The notes under the pieces were generated by a model. That model was not told where the DNA came from, searched no databases, and saw nothing but the letters and a program-made list of their open reading frames with translations. Of a stretch of 64,000 nucleotides of DNA, positions 8,843 to 16,807 are shown piece by piece. Every line of letters starts with the position of its first letter. The first letter of the stretch is position 1. The stretch comes from an uncultured Allobosea sp. Lineage in GTDB: Bacteria; Pseudomonadota; Alphaproteobacteria; Rhizobiales; Beijerinckiaceae. Position numbers and translations under genes: made by a program. Location of the stretch: contig NZ_CAMFJF010000003.1 in the NCBI RefSeq assembly GCF_945956895.1, positions 172,298-236,297 of the forward strand. Direction: 5' to 3'.

Positions 8843-9820
8843 TCAGACGACGAAGCGCCCTGCCCCGCCGAGCAAGGCCGCAGCCTCCGCAACCATGCGC
8901 TCGACGATCTCGCCGGCGCTGGGAATATCGGAGATCAAGCCGGCAGCCTCGCCGAAAATGACGGCGGCCTTGTCGGGATCACCGGCCATGAACGCCTCGC
9001 GATAGGCGGAGCCCTCGACGGCGATGGCGTCCTTGAGTTCGGTATCGCGGCCGGTCCAGTTGGCGATGAAGGCGTTGTCGGAGACGCGGATATCGAAGGG
9101 CTTGGGCCAGTCGAGCTGGCGAGCGATATCCGGCAGCGAAGAGCGCACGGTCTGGTCGCCGGTCGCGGCGACGGCAGCGGCGTGGTGGCGCTCGTGGACC
9201 ATCGCCTCTCGGCTCGCCCAGAAGCGTGTTCCGGCAAGCACGCCATCGGCGCCGAGCATCAGGGCCGCGGCGAGCCCCCGGCCATCGGCAATGCCGCCGG
9301 CAGCGACGAGCAGGGTATCGGGGCTTTCGCGGGCGATCAGATCAGCCGCCTCGGGCACGAAGGGCAGCGTCGCGCGGCTGGCGCCATGCCCGCCGGCTTC
9401 AGAACCCTGCGCGACAACGATTGTGGCACCGGCCTCGAGCGCCTGCCGGACATGGGCGAGCGACTGGCACTGGCAAATCAAGGGCACGCCCGCCGCCGCG
9501 ATCTCGTCGGCAAAGGGGCGCGGGTCGCCGAAGGAGAGCATCAGCGCGGCCGGCTTGTGCGATAGCGCCTGCGTCAGAAGCTCGGGCTTCCTGGCCATCG
9601 ACCAGGTGATGAAGCCGCAGCCGACCTGCGTGTTGCCGGCTGCGGTGAATTGCTGCTCGATCCAGCCGGCATCGCCATAGCCTCCGCCGATGAGGCCGAG
9701 GCCGCCGGCGCGGGTGACCGCCGCAGCCAGCGCCCCGCCGCCTGCCAGCGCCATCGGCGCCGACAGGATGGGGTGAGCGATACCGAGGCGCTCGGTCAAT
9801 CGCGTGGCGAGGCGCGCCAT
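8843..9820 (-). CDS. Nitronate monooxygenase family protein (2-nitropropane dioxygenase-like)
   Basis: FMN-dependent TIM-barrel oxidoreductase of 325 residues. The N-terminus (LGIAHPILSAPMALAGGGALAAAV) forms the first FMN-binding strand. VVAQGSEAGGHGA contains the conserved active-site His, and LLVAAGGIADGRGLAAAL with GADGVLAGTRF binds the FMN phosphate. The family detoxifies propionate 3-nitronate, but many members have other roles. The ATG at 9820 is 17 bases from the end of the aminotransferase gene, so the two are probably co-transcribed. Confidence 0.88.
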   Translation of the reverse strand: MARLATRLTERLGIAHPILSAPMALAGGGALAAAVTRAGGLGLIGGGYGDAGWIEQQFTAAGNTQVGCGFITWSMARKPELLTQALSHKPAALMLSFGDPRPFADEIAAAGVPLICQCQSLAHVRQALEAGATIVVAQGSEAGGHGASRATLPFVPEAADLIARESPDTLLVAAGGIADGRGLAAALMLGADGVLAGTRFWASREAMVHERHHAAAVAATGDQTVRSSLPDIARQLDWPKPFDIRVSDNAFIANWTGRDTELKDAIAVEGSAYREAFMAGDPDKAAVIFGEAAGLISDIPSAGEIVERMVAEAAALLGGAGRFVV

Positions 9821-9837
9821 GGAGCGGGCCTTCCGGC

Positions 9838-10710
9838 TCAGGCCGCCTTCGGCTTGCTGTGGGCGTAGTCCATGTAGAGCTCGCGGGCGCGGCGGAAGAG
9901 CGGGCCGGGCTGGAGCGTGCGGTTGTCGATGCGGGTCACCGGCATGCACTTGGAGTAGTTGCCGGACATGAAGATCTCGTCGGCCTGCTCGAAATCCTCG
10001 TAGCGCAGGCTGCATTCCTCGACCGGCACGCCGCTCTCGCGCATCAGCTTGATGACGCGCTGGCGGGTGATGCCGTTCAGGAAGGTGCCGTTCGGAACGG
10101 GGGTCTTCACGACGCCGTCCTTGGCGAGGAAGATGTTCGAGGTCGCGGTCTCCGCGACATTGCCCTGCATGTCGAGCACCAGCGCGTTGTCGAAGCCGGC
10201 AGCCTTCGCCACCTTCAGCACGCGGGCATTGTTCGGGTAGAGGCAGCCTGCCTTGGCGTCCGTCGGAGCGGTCTCGTAGCTCGGACGGCGGAAGGCGCCC
10301 TTGGTCACAGAGAAGCCGGCCGTCGGCTGCGGCATCGCCGCCTCGAACAGGCAGAGCGCGAACTGGGTCGATTCCGGATCGGGCATGATGGTGGACGGGC
10401 CGTCCGCCTCGCCCCAGTACATCGGCTTGACGTAAATCGCCGTACCGGGGGCGAATTTCTTGACGCCCTCGAACATCTTCCCGACGATGAAATCCGCCTC
10501 GACGGTCGGCTTCAGGCCGAGCGCCGTCGCCGAACGATTGACGCGGGCGGCATGCAGGTCGATGTCCGGCGCGACGCCGTCGAAATAGCGGCCGCCGTCG
10601 AAGACCGAAGAGGCCTGCCAGAGCACATGGCTGCGCGGACCGACGATGCCGGGGTTGCCCTCATGCCAGGCCCCATCGAACCAGGTCCACGTCTGAGAAT
10701 ACCATGCCAT
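9838..10710 (-). CDS. Class IV aminotransferase, branched-chain amino acid aminotransferase-like
   Basis: PLP-dependent fold-type IV enzyme of 290 residues. The PLP Lys lies in PTDAKAGCLYPNN, followed by the conserved FDNALVLDMQGNVAETATSNIF and the phosphate-binding NGTFLNGITRQRVIKL. Branched-chain aminotransferase is the closest assignment; D-amino acid aminotransferase and aminodeoxychorismate lyase are less likely. Start chosen at the ATG giving MAWYSQTWTWFDG. Its position between azlCD and the nitronate monooxygenase fits a role in branched-chain amino acid turnover (inference). Confidence 0.85.
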   Translation of the reverse strand: MAWYSQTWTWFDGAWHEGNPGIVGPRSHVLWQASSVFDGGRYFDGVAPDIDLHAARVNRSATALGLKPTVEADFIVGKMFEGVKKFAPGTAIYVKPMYWGEADGPSTIMPDPESTQFALCLFEAAMPQPTAGFSVTKGAFRRPSYETAPTDAKAGCLYPNNARVLKVAKAAGFDNALVLDMQGNVAETATSNIFLAKDGVVKTPVPNGTFLNGITRQRVIKLMRESGVPVEECSLRYEDFEQADEIFMSGNYSKCMPVTRIDNRTLQPGPLFRRARELYMDYAHSKPKAA

Positions 10711-10858
10711 GACGGCGCTCCATTGTAGGCGGATTTGCTGTGCCCGCACCGTCCTCCCACGCTCGCCCGCCGTCAACATGCCGCGACGCATATCGCGATG
10801 ACGGGATGTGATGGAAGCAATCGCCCCGCGTGATGGATCAAGGGCTTTCTGAAACTCA

Positions 10859-10972
10859 GCCCTCATCCTGAGGAGCAGCCACAGGCTGCGTCTCGAAGGA
10901 TGCTCCAGATGGTTCCGGGGCCTCCTGAAACATCCTTCGAGACGCCGCTGACGCGGCTCCTCAGGATGAGGG
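10859..10972. repeat. Intergenic inverted repeat, family F
   Basis: Long inverted repeat: CCCTCATCCTGAGGAG on the left and CTCCTCAGGATGAGGG on the right, with inner arms TCTCGAAGGATG/CATCCTTCGAGA. It occupies most of the gap between azlD and the aminotransferase and could form a strong hairpin in either transcript. Confidence 0.85.
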
Positions 10973-10989
10973 CTTCGTTCACAATCTTC

Positions 10990-11370
10990 CTAGAAGCCGA
11001 GCGCGCGCAGGCCCGAGATCGCGGCCATGCCGACGAGCAGCGCCAGGAGCTCGCTGCGCCGCAGGATCATGGTGCCCACAGCAGCCAGCAGCGCGATCGC
11101 CGCAGCCCAGCCCAGCCGCTCGATCAGGGGCAGCACCGTTGCCACGACGATCGACCCCGGCAGGGCCGCAAGCCCGCGCCGGACATGTGGCGTCAGCGGG
11201 ATGATGCTCATCAGCGCCACGCCGGAGATGCGGCAGAGATAGGTCGCGGCCGCCATCGCCGTGATGGCGATGATTGGGCCCCAGATGGCTAGATTCGGTG
11301 CGGGCAGCTTTGCCAACAGGCGCCCCAATTGGACGATCAGCATAACGTCCGACGGATCAGGCAGCGTCAT
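10990..11370 (-). CDS. azlD: AzlD-family branched-chain amino acid exporter small subunit
   Basis: Membrane protein of 126 residues with about four hydrophobic segments, including AIWGPIIAITAMAAATYLCR and VVATVLPLIERLGWAAAIAL. The TYLCRISGVAL and RRGLAALP motifs are typical of AzlD. It works with AzlC as a two-component exporter in the inner membrane. The start ATG overlaps the last 14 bases of azlC, indicating translational coupling. Confidence 0.9.
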   Translation of the reverse strand: MTLPDPSDVMLIVQLGRLLAKLPAPNLAIWGPIIAITAMAAATYLCRISGVALMSIIPLTPHVRRGLAALPGSIVVATVLPLIERLGWAAAIALLAAVGTMILRRSELLALLVGMAAISGLRALGF

Positions 11371-12088
11371 CGCGGAACGCTCCCGTGATCGCGCCGGCGA
11401 GCGAGCCGACGATGATGAAGGCATAGCCATCGACCAACCGGGCCGTGACTAGCGCGACGAGGCCGGCGACGACCCAGGGCACCATGCCGCGCTTCCCGCG
11501 CCAGAGCGGCACGATCATCGCGGCGAAGAAGATCGGCATGACCAGATCGATGCCGTAGCGGCGCGGATCGCTGACGAGTGCGCCCAGCGTGTAGCCGCCC
11601 CCCGTTGCGATCACCCAGACCAACCAAAGCCCGAGCCCGGCGCCGACGAGCACGCCGAGATCGCGCCCGCCCTCTGCCTGATAGCGCGTGCCGATCAGCC
11701 AGCTGGCATCGGTGAAGAAGAAGAGATGGAAAGCGTTGAGCGTCTTCGGATATTTCGCGAACCAGGGTTGCAGCGAGGCGCCTTGCAGCACCATGCGCGC
11801 GTTCACGGTGGCGGTGACGACGGCGATGCCGGCTATGGCGCCCCAGCTCCATTCCGGACGCCAGAGCTCCAGCGAGACGAGCTGCGCGACGCCGGCATAG
11901 ACGAAGCCGCTCATCAACATGGCTTCGAAGAAGGACAGCCCCTTGGCGGCGGCCGCCGCGCCGAAGGCCACGGCAAAGACCACGATGCCTGGCATCAGCA
12001 CCGAGACCTTGCGCAAGCCGAGCATCATACCGGCGGCGGTGATCGGTGCTTCCTGGACGGCCGGCGGTGTATTCGGATCGGGTGACAT
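11357..12088 (-). CDS. azlC: AzlC-family branched-chain amino acid exporter large subunit
   Basis: Polytopic protein of 243 residues. Family features are GIVVFAVAFGAAAAAKGLSF, SGFVYAGVAQLVSLELW and the NARMVLQGASL segment. With AzlD it exports branched-chain amino acids and analogues (family knowledge). Start chosen at MSPDPNTPP, which begins after a non-conserved upstream open frame that runs into an intergenic repeat. azlCD, then the aminotransferase and nitronate monooxygenase, are all leftward and may form a functional group. Confidence 0.9.
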   Translation of the reverse strand: MSPDPNTPPAVQEAPITAAGMMLGLRKVSVLMPGIVVFAVAFGAAAAAKGLSFFEAMLMSGFVYAGVAQLVSLELWRPEWSWGAIAGIAVVTATVNARMVLQGASLQPWFAKYPKTLNAFHLFFFTDASWLIGTRYQAEGGRDLGVLVGAGLGLWLVWVIATGGGYTLGALVSDPRRYGIDLVMPIFFAAMIVPLWRGKRGMVPWVVAGLVALVTARLVDGYAFIIVGSLAGAITGAFRDDAA

Positions 12089-12214
12089 GATCCTTCCAAA
12101 AGCGGGAAAGCCTGCGCGAAGGTCAACGCGCGCGAACGGCGCGCCTGCATGAATTCCGCGCAGGGCGCGACAGCCTTCGGCAGGAGCCATGAAAGGCCTC
12201 CAGCCTCCCGCAAT

Positions 12215-12315
12215 CGTCATTGCGAGCGAAGCGACGAAGCAATCCAGGAGGACTGGGTGAGCGCTTCGGCCCAGTCCCCCTGGATTGCTTCGTCGCTTCG
12301 CTCCTCGCAATGACG
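12215..12315. repeat. Intergenic palindrome, family B
   Basis: Near-perfect inverted repeat: arms CGTCATTGCGAGCGAAGCGA and TCGCTTCGCTCCTCGCAATGACG with inner arms GAAGCAATCCAGG/CCTGGATTGCTTC. A second copy is at 26667. It sits in the divergent gap between azlC and the phosphopantetheinyl transferase gene. Confidence 0.9.
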
Positions 12316-12358
12316 GCTCGCGTTTCAGCGCGATCGAAAAACCGCTTACAGATGAGCC

Positions 12359-12967
12359 ATGCACTGGTTTGACGACGCCGATGCCATCGCTCCCGCCCTG
12401 CCCGCAATCTGGGTCGTCCGGACGGACGCTAATCCGCGCAACCTGACGGAACGGTCGGCGTTACGGCGCAGCATCGCGCGTCGGATTCTGGCGCGACAGC
12501 TCGGCCGTCAGGAAGACGAGATCGTCATCGACCATGACCCGGCCGGGCAGCCGCTGCTCACTCTGCCCGGCACGCCCCATCTCCATCTGTCGCTGGCAAC
12601 GCGATCAGGCGTCGTCGCCGTCGGCCTGGCTCGATACCCGGTCGGTGTGGATGTCGAGCGCGTCGATGCGCAGGCGGCTGCGCCGCTCGACCTGCTGCAT
12701 CCGGACGAGCGCCGGCTTCTGGAGGCTGTCGCATTGACTGCTCGCCCTCTCGCCTTCGCCCGCCTCTGGGCCGCGAAGGAAGCCTATGTGAAGGCGCTCG
12801 GCACCGGCTTCGCCCGGCCGCCCGAGAGCTTTTGCGTATCGCTGCTGTCCGAGACGCGGTTCGGCGTCCTCGATCCGTTGCGCTCAGCGAAGTCGGACGG
12901 CGAGCTGCGCCTCATGAAAAACGGCGGCCAGGATACCCTGGCCGCCGCAGCAATCGTTCTCGGCTGA
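12359..12967 (+). CDS. 4'-phosphopantetheinyl transferase superfamily protein (Sfp type)
   Basis: Transfers phosphopantetheine from coenzyme A to a carrier-protein serine. The 202-residue protein has the two signature motifs, GVDVERVD (Mg-binding) and FARLWAAKEAYVKALGTG. The size and two-lobed layout fit the Sfp/EntD type rather than the short AcpS type. No NRPS or PKS genes lie in the window, so its carrier target is elsewhere. It converges on the TerC genes. Confidence 0.9.
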   Translation: MHWFDDADAIAPALPAIWVVRTDANPRNLTERSALRRSIARRILARQLGRQEDEIVIDHDPAGQPLLTLPGTPHLHLSLATRSGVVAVGLARYPVGVDVERVDAQAAAPLDLLHPDERRLLEAVALTARPLAFARLWAAKEAYVKALGTGFARPPESFCVSLLSETRFGVLDPLRSAKSDGELRLMKNGGQDTLAAAAIVLG

Positions 12968-12976
12968 GACTGGTCT

Positions 12977-13717
12977 TCAGCCCGGCTGGTTGGCCGGCTT
13001 GTTTTTCAGGACGTAGCCGACGACGCAGACAAAGACCGCACCGATCACCGCCGCCGCATAATGCGGCAGGTTGGCCGGAACCAGGCCGACGGGGTTGATG
13101 TCGATCGGCACGGTGACGACCCAGCTCGGCATGACCGTGGTCAGCCAACGCAGCACAGCGGCGTCGCCGAGGATCATTTCGGCAGCGATCCAGCCGAGCA
13201 GAGCCGCGCCAAGCCAGACCAGGATCGGATAGCGCTCGATGATCGTGGTGAGCAGCTGCGCCCCCATGATGATCAGCGGGATCGAAAGCAGCAGGCCGAA
13301 GATGAAGAGCTCCGGATGGCCCTTGGCCGCGCCGGCGATGGCAATGACGTTGTCGAGGCTCATCACCGCATCGGCGATGGCGATGGTGCGCACGGCCTTC
13401 CACAGATTCTCGGACGCCTCGATCTCGCCATGCGACTCCTCCTCGCCGACCGCAAGCTTGATCGCGATCCAGAACAGCAGGACGCCGCCGATCACCTTCA
13501 GATAGGGCACGCCGAGCAGGTAGCTGACGACCAGCGCGAAGATGATACGCAGGCCGACAGCCGCGCCGGCCCCCAGCCAGATTCCGAGCCTCCGGCGGTT
13601 CTCCGGCAGGGAGCGGCAGGCCAACGCGATCACCACCGCATTGTCGCCGGACAGCAGCAGGTCGATCCAGACGATCTGCAGCAGCGAGATCCAGAAGGTG
13701 GAGGAGGAAAAATCCAT
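12977..13717 (-). CDS. TerC family integral membrane protein (YjbE type), copy 1
   Basis: Seven-helix membrane protein of 246 residues. The repeated charged motifs IDLLLSGDNAVVIALAC and ADAVMSLDNVIAIAG carry the conserved Asp/Asn pairs of the TerC family. Members are linked to metal-ion export, notably Mn(II), and to metallation of exported proteins (family knowledge); the metal here is unknown. It is the downstream member of a tandem pair, 27 bases from copy 2, and ends next to the convergent phosphopantetheinyl transferase gene. Confidence 0.9.
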   Translation of the reverse strand: MDFSSSTFWISLLQIVWIDLLLSGDNAVVIALACRSLPENRRRLGIWLGAGAAVGLRIIFALVVSYLLGVPYLKVIGGVLLFWIAIKLAVGEEESHGEIEASENLWKAVRTIAIADAVMSLDNVIAIAGAAKGHPELFIFGLLLSIPLIIMGAQLLTTIIERYPILVWLGAALLGWIAAEMILGDAAVLRWLTTVMPSWVVTVPIDINPVGLVPANLPHYAAAVIGAVFVCVVGYVLKNKPANQPG

Positions 13718-13744
13718 CGTTATTCTTGCCCTCTTGTCGGGTGG

Positions 13745-14449
13745 TCAGTGCGCCGGATCGGGCCGACGCGCCTTGATGAAGTAGCCGAGGCCGACCACGA
13801 GCAGGGCGCCCAGGATCGCGGCCGGGTATTCCAGCTTGTGCAGCACTTCCTCGCCGAAGCGGGCGATCAGCCACGGGTCGCTTTCGAACATCTCGCCGGC
13901 GACCCAGCCCAGCAATGCCGCGCCGGCCCAGACCAGGATAGAGAAGCGCGCCAGCAAGCTGGTGATCAGCGAGGCCCCAAGCACGATCAGCGGAATCGAG
14001 ATGACGAGGCCGGCGACCAGCAGGGGGATCGAATCCTTGGCGACGGCGGCAATGGCCAGCACGTTGTCGAGGCTCATGACGATGTCGGCGATCGCGACCG
14101 TCTGCACCGCCCTCCAGAGCTTGCTGCTGGCGGTGATCGAATCCTCGTCCTGGCCCTCGTCCTCGACGATCAGCTTCACGGCGATCCAGATCAGCAAGCC
14201 CGCACCGACGATGCGCAGGAAGGGCGTGTTCAGGAGCGAGGCGATCAGCACGGTGAAGACCACGCGCAGCACCACCGCGACGCCGGCGCCCAGCGCGATG
14301 CCTTTGGTCCGTTGAGCCGGTGCCAGTGCACGGCAAGCCAGCGCGATGACGACGGCGTTGTCACCCGAGAGCACGATATTGAGCAGGATGATCTCAGCCA
14401 GCTTGCCCCAGACAAGCGGGTCGACGAACGAAACCGACGACAAATCCAT
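13745..14449 (-). CDS. TerC family integral membrane protein (YjbE type), copy 2
   Basis: Paralogue of the adjacent gene, 234 residues, with the same motif pair (LNIVLSGDNAVVIALAC and ADIVMSLDNVLAIAA). An acidic loop (VEDEGQDEDS) replaces GEEESHGE in copy 1. Tandem duplication followed by clear divergence suggests they may form a heteromer or act on different metals (inference). It starts 29 bases after the dehydrogenase gene, so it is probably in the same transcript. I saw no riboswitch in that short gap. Confidence 0.9.
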   Translation of the reverse strand: MDLSSVSFVDPLVWGKLAEIILLNIVLSGDNAVVIALACRALAPAQRTKGIALGAGVAVVLRVVFTVLIASLLNTPFLRIVGAGLLIWIAVKLIVEDEGQDEDSITASSKLWRAVQTVAIADIVMSLDNVLAIAAVAKDSIPLLVAGLVISIPLIVLGASLITSLLARFSILVWAGAALLGWVAGEMFESDPWLIARFGEEVLHKLEYPAAILGALLVVGLGYFIKARRPDPAH

Positions 14450-14478
14450 TCCTCAAATCCTTGCGTTCAAAGTCCTGC

Positions 14479-15570
14479 TCAAAGCGCCTGCTCGACCGCC
14501 TTGCCGGCGGCTTCCGTGCCGAGCGCGCCGCCGAGGTCGCGCGTGCGGGTGCGGGCATCGCCGAGCGCCCGCTCGATCGCGGCCTCGATCCCCTTGGCGG
14601 CCTCGTGCTCGCCGAGATGGTCGAGCATCATCGCGCCGGACCAGATCATGCCGACGGGATTGGCGATGCCCTGGCCCGCGATATCCGGCGCCGAGCCGTG
14701 GACCGGTTCGAACAGCGAGGGATGGTCGCCGGTCGGGTTGATGTTGCCGGAAGGTGCGATGCCGATCGTGCCGGTGCAGGCCGGGCCGAGATCGGAGAGG
14801 ATGTCGCCGAAGAGATTTGAGGCGACGACCACGTCGAAGCGGTCGGGATTCAGCACGAAATGCGCGGTCAGGATGTCGATATGGTACTGGTCGACGGCGA
14901 CGCCCGGATAGTTCTTGGCCATCTCCTTCACCCGCTCGTCCCAGTAAGGCATGGTGATCGAGATGCCGTTGGACTTGGTGGCCGAGGTCAGCTTCTTGCG
15001 CGGACGGCGCTGAGCCAGTTCGAAAGCGTATTTCAGCACGCGGTCGACGCCGACGCGGCTCATCACCGTCTCCTGGATGACGATCTCGCGCTCGGTGCCG
15101 GCATACATGCGCCCGCCGACCGAGGAATATTCGCCCTCGGTGTTCTCGCGCACGACGAAGAAGTCGATATCGCCGGGCTTGCGGTTGGCGAGGGGGCCGG
15201 GCACGCCCGGCATCAGACGCACGGGACGCAGGTTGACGTATTGGTCGAACTCGCGCCGGAACAGCAGCAGCGAGCCCCAGAGCGAGATATGGTCCGGCAC
15301 CTGCTGGGGCATGCCGACGGCGCCGAAATAGATCGCGTCATGGCCGCCGATCTTCTCCTTCCAGTCGTCCGGCAGCATCTTGCCGTGCCTGGCGTAGTAG
15401 TCGCAGGAGGAGAAATCGAACTCGTCGAGGCGCAGTTCGAAGCCATATTTCTTCGAGGCGGCCGCGAGCACGCGCAGCCCCTCGGGCATGACTTCCTTGC
15501 CGATACCGTCGCCGGGGATGACGGCGATACGATAAACGCGATTGGTCCCGCTGGTCGTTGTTCCGCTCAT
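14479..15570 (-). CDS. D-malate/tartrate dehydrogenase-like beta-decarboxylating dehydrogenase
   Basis: NAD-dependent oxidative decarboxylase of the isocitrate/isopropylmalate dehydrogenase superfamily, 363 residues. AVIPGDGIGKEV is the nucleotide and substrate motif. The substrate loop HISLWGSLLLFRREFDQYVN has the SLW pattern typical of D-malate and tartrate dehydrogenases instead of the isopropylmalate pattern. DNVASNLFGDILSDLG-type residues (VVVASNLFGDILSDLG) supply the metal Asp, and HGSAPDIAGQGIANP binds NAD. The start ATG overlaps the stop of the upstream hydrolase (ATGA), so the two are coupled. Confidence 0.88.
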   Translation of the reverse strand: MSGTTTSGTNRVYRIAVIPGDGIGKEVMPEGLRVLAAASKKYGFELRLDEFDFSSCDYYARHGKMLPDDWKEKIGGHDAIYFGAVGMPQQVPDHISLWGSLLLFRREFDQYVNLRPVRLMPGVPGPLANRKPGDIDFFVVRENTEGEYSSVGGRMYAGTEREIVIQETVMSRVGVDRVLKYAFELAQRRPRKKLTSATKSNGISITMPYWDERVKEMAKNYPGVAVDQYHIDILTAHFVLNPDRFDVVVASNLFGDILSDLGPACTGTIGIAPSGNINPTGDHPSLFEPVHGSAPDIAGQGIANPVGMIWSGAMMLDHLGEHEAAKGIEAAIERALGDARTRTRDLGGALGTEAAGKAVEQAL

Positions 15571-16487
15571 GCGGCTTCTCCGAAAAAGGCTTCGAACTCC
15601 GCGGCAACGAGATCGGGGACCTCCTCCGCGAGATAATGACCGCCCGGCAGGGCGTGGCCGCGCACATCCTGCGCACGCTCGCGCCACAAGGCCAGAGGAT
15701 CGAAACACTTGCCGATGATGCCGCGCTCGCCCCAGAGCGCCAGCAGCGGACAGGAGAGCTTCCGGCCGCCATCGGCATCGTCATGCGCGATGTCGATCGT
15801 CGCAGCGGCGCGATAATCCTCGCAGCTCGCATGGATCATCGCGGGGTCGCGGAAGCAGCGCAGATATTCCTGCAACGCCTCCGGCTCGAACAGGCGCATG
15901 TCCGAGGCGCGCCGGCTCGCCCAGTAGAAGTCGGGATCGCTCTCGATCATGCGCTCCGGCATCGGAGCCGGCTGGATCAGGAAGAACCAATGCCAATAGC
16001 TACGAGCGAAGGCATCGGTCGTGTCGCGATACATCTCGCGCGTCGGTGCTATGTCGAGGGTCGCGAGCTTCAGCACGCGCTCGCCATGATCCAGCGCCAG
16101 CCGGTGCGCGACGCGGGCACCGCGATCATGCGAGCCGACAAAGAAGCGCTCATGACCGAGCGCGCTCATGACCTCGGCCATATCCTGCGCCATTGCGCGT
16201 TTCGAGTAAGGCGCGTGATCGGACGCGCTCGGCGGCTTCTCGGAATCGCCGTAGCCGCGCAGGTCCGGACAGATCAGGGTAAAACGCTCAGCCAGCCGCG
16301 GGGCGACCCGGCGCCACATCGCGTGCGTCTGCGGATAGCCATGCAGCAGGAGTAGCGCCGGCCCTTTGCCGCTCGTCCGCACGCGAATCCGCGCGCCCGA
16401 CGTCTGGACATCGAGCAGGCGAAAGCCAGGGAACAGATTGTCCGTGACGGGACGTTCGGTGAGAACCATAGGACCGCGGAGATGCAA
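15567..16487 (-). CDS. Alpha/beta hydrolase, haloacetate/fluoroacetate dehalogenase-like
   Basis: The 306-residue protein resembles hydrolytic haloacetate dehalogenases. Nucleophile Asp lies in GSHDRGARVAHRLALD, the acid Asp in LATLDIAPT and the base His in PGGHYLAEE. DLRGYGDSEKPP follows the oxyanion region. His-Trp in YWHWFFLIQPAPMPERMI and Tyr in CEDYRAAA correspond to the fluoride-stabilising residues described for Rhodopseudomonas fluoroacetate dehalogenase. Actual activity could be dehalogenation or epoxide/ester hydrolysis. It is the first gene of a leftward unit with the D-malate-type dehydrogenase and the TerC pair. Confidence 0.85.
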   Translation of the reverse strand: MHLRGPMVLTERPVTDNLFPGFRLLDVQTSGARIRVRTSGKGPALLLLHGYPQTHAMWRRVAPRLAERFTLICPDLRGYGDSEKPPSASDHAPYSKRAMAQDMAEVMSALGHERFFVGSHDRGARVAHRLALDHGERVLKLATLDIAPTREMYRDTTDAFARSYWHWFFLIQPAPMPERMIESDPDFYWASRRASDMRLFEPEALQEYLRCFRDPAMIHASCEDYRAAATIDIAHDDADGGRKLSCPLLALWGERGIIGKCFDPLALWRERAQDVRGHALPGGHYLAEEVPDLVAAEFEAFFGEAA

Positions 16488-16577
16488 GAATGCGTCAGCG
16501 CTTACCCCGAAAGCTCAGGGATTTCGCGCACGGATTATTACATAATATCGATCAATGGTCGGGAAGGGCTCCGCCGT

Positions 16578-16735
16578 TTCCTTCTCCCCTTGCGGGAGAA
16601 GGTGGCAGCGCGTCAGCGCTGACGGATGAGGAGTCTCGCAACCTCTCCATTCCAGCCGCCAGGCAGGCGCAAACGCTTCAGGGCAGCGCGACCCCTCACC
16701 CCAACCCTCTCCCCCCGGGGGAAGAGGGTTGGGTC
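16578..16735. repeat. Intergenic repeat, family D
   Basis: Composite element: hairpin CCTTCTCCCCTTGCGGGAGA, then CGTCAGCGCTGACG, and a second hairpin ACCCTCTCCCCCCGGGGGAA followed by GAGGGTTGGG. A closely related copy lies inside glyS at 49000-49123, in the opposite orientation. Confidence 0.85.
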
Positions 16736-16762
16736 GCGGTTCACGCGCCTCATCCTGCACGT

Positions 16763-16790
16763 GATGCTCGGGTCAAGCCCGAGCATGACG
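16763..16790. repeat. Half copy of family A palindrome
   Basis: Only the right half of family A is present, GATGCTCGGGTCAAGCCC followed by GAGCATGACG. It lies just after the family D repeat and before the end of pheT. The 320-base gap 16488-16807 holds only this and the family D element; I see no gene in it. Confidence 0.8.
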
Positions 16791-16807
16791 CGCTTCTGAT
16801 GGCTGCC

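Noticed and set aside
13061..14911. 616-codon plus-strand ORF across the TerC genes
   Set aside because: Low-complexity Asp/Arg/Gln-rich translation typical of antisense of membrane proteins; the minus frames are recognisable TerC proteins.
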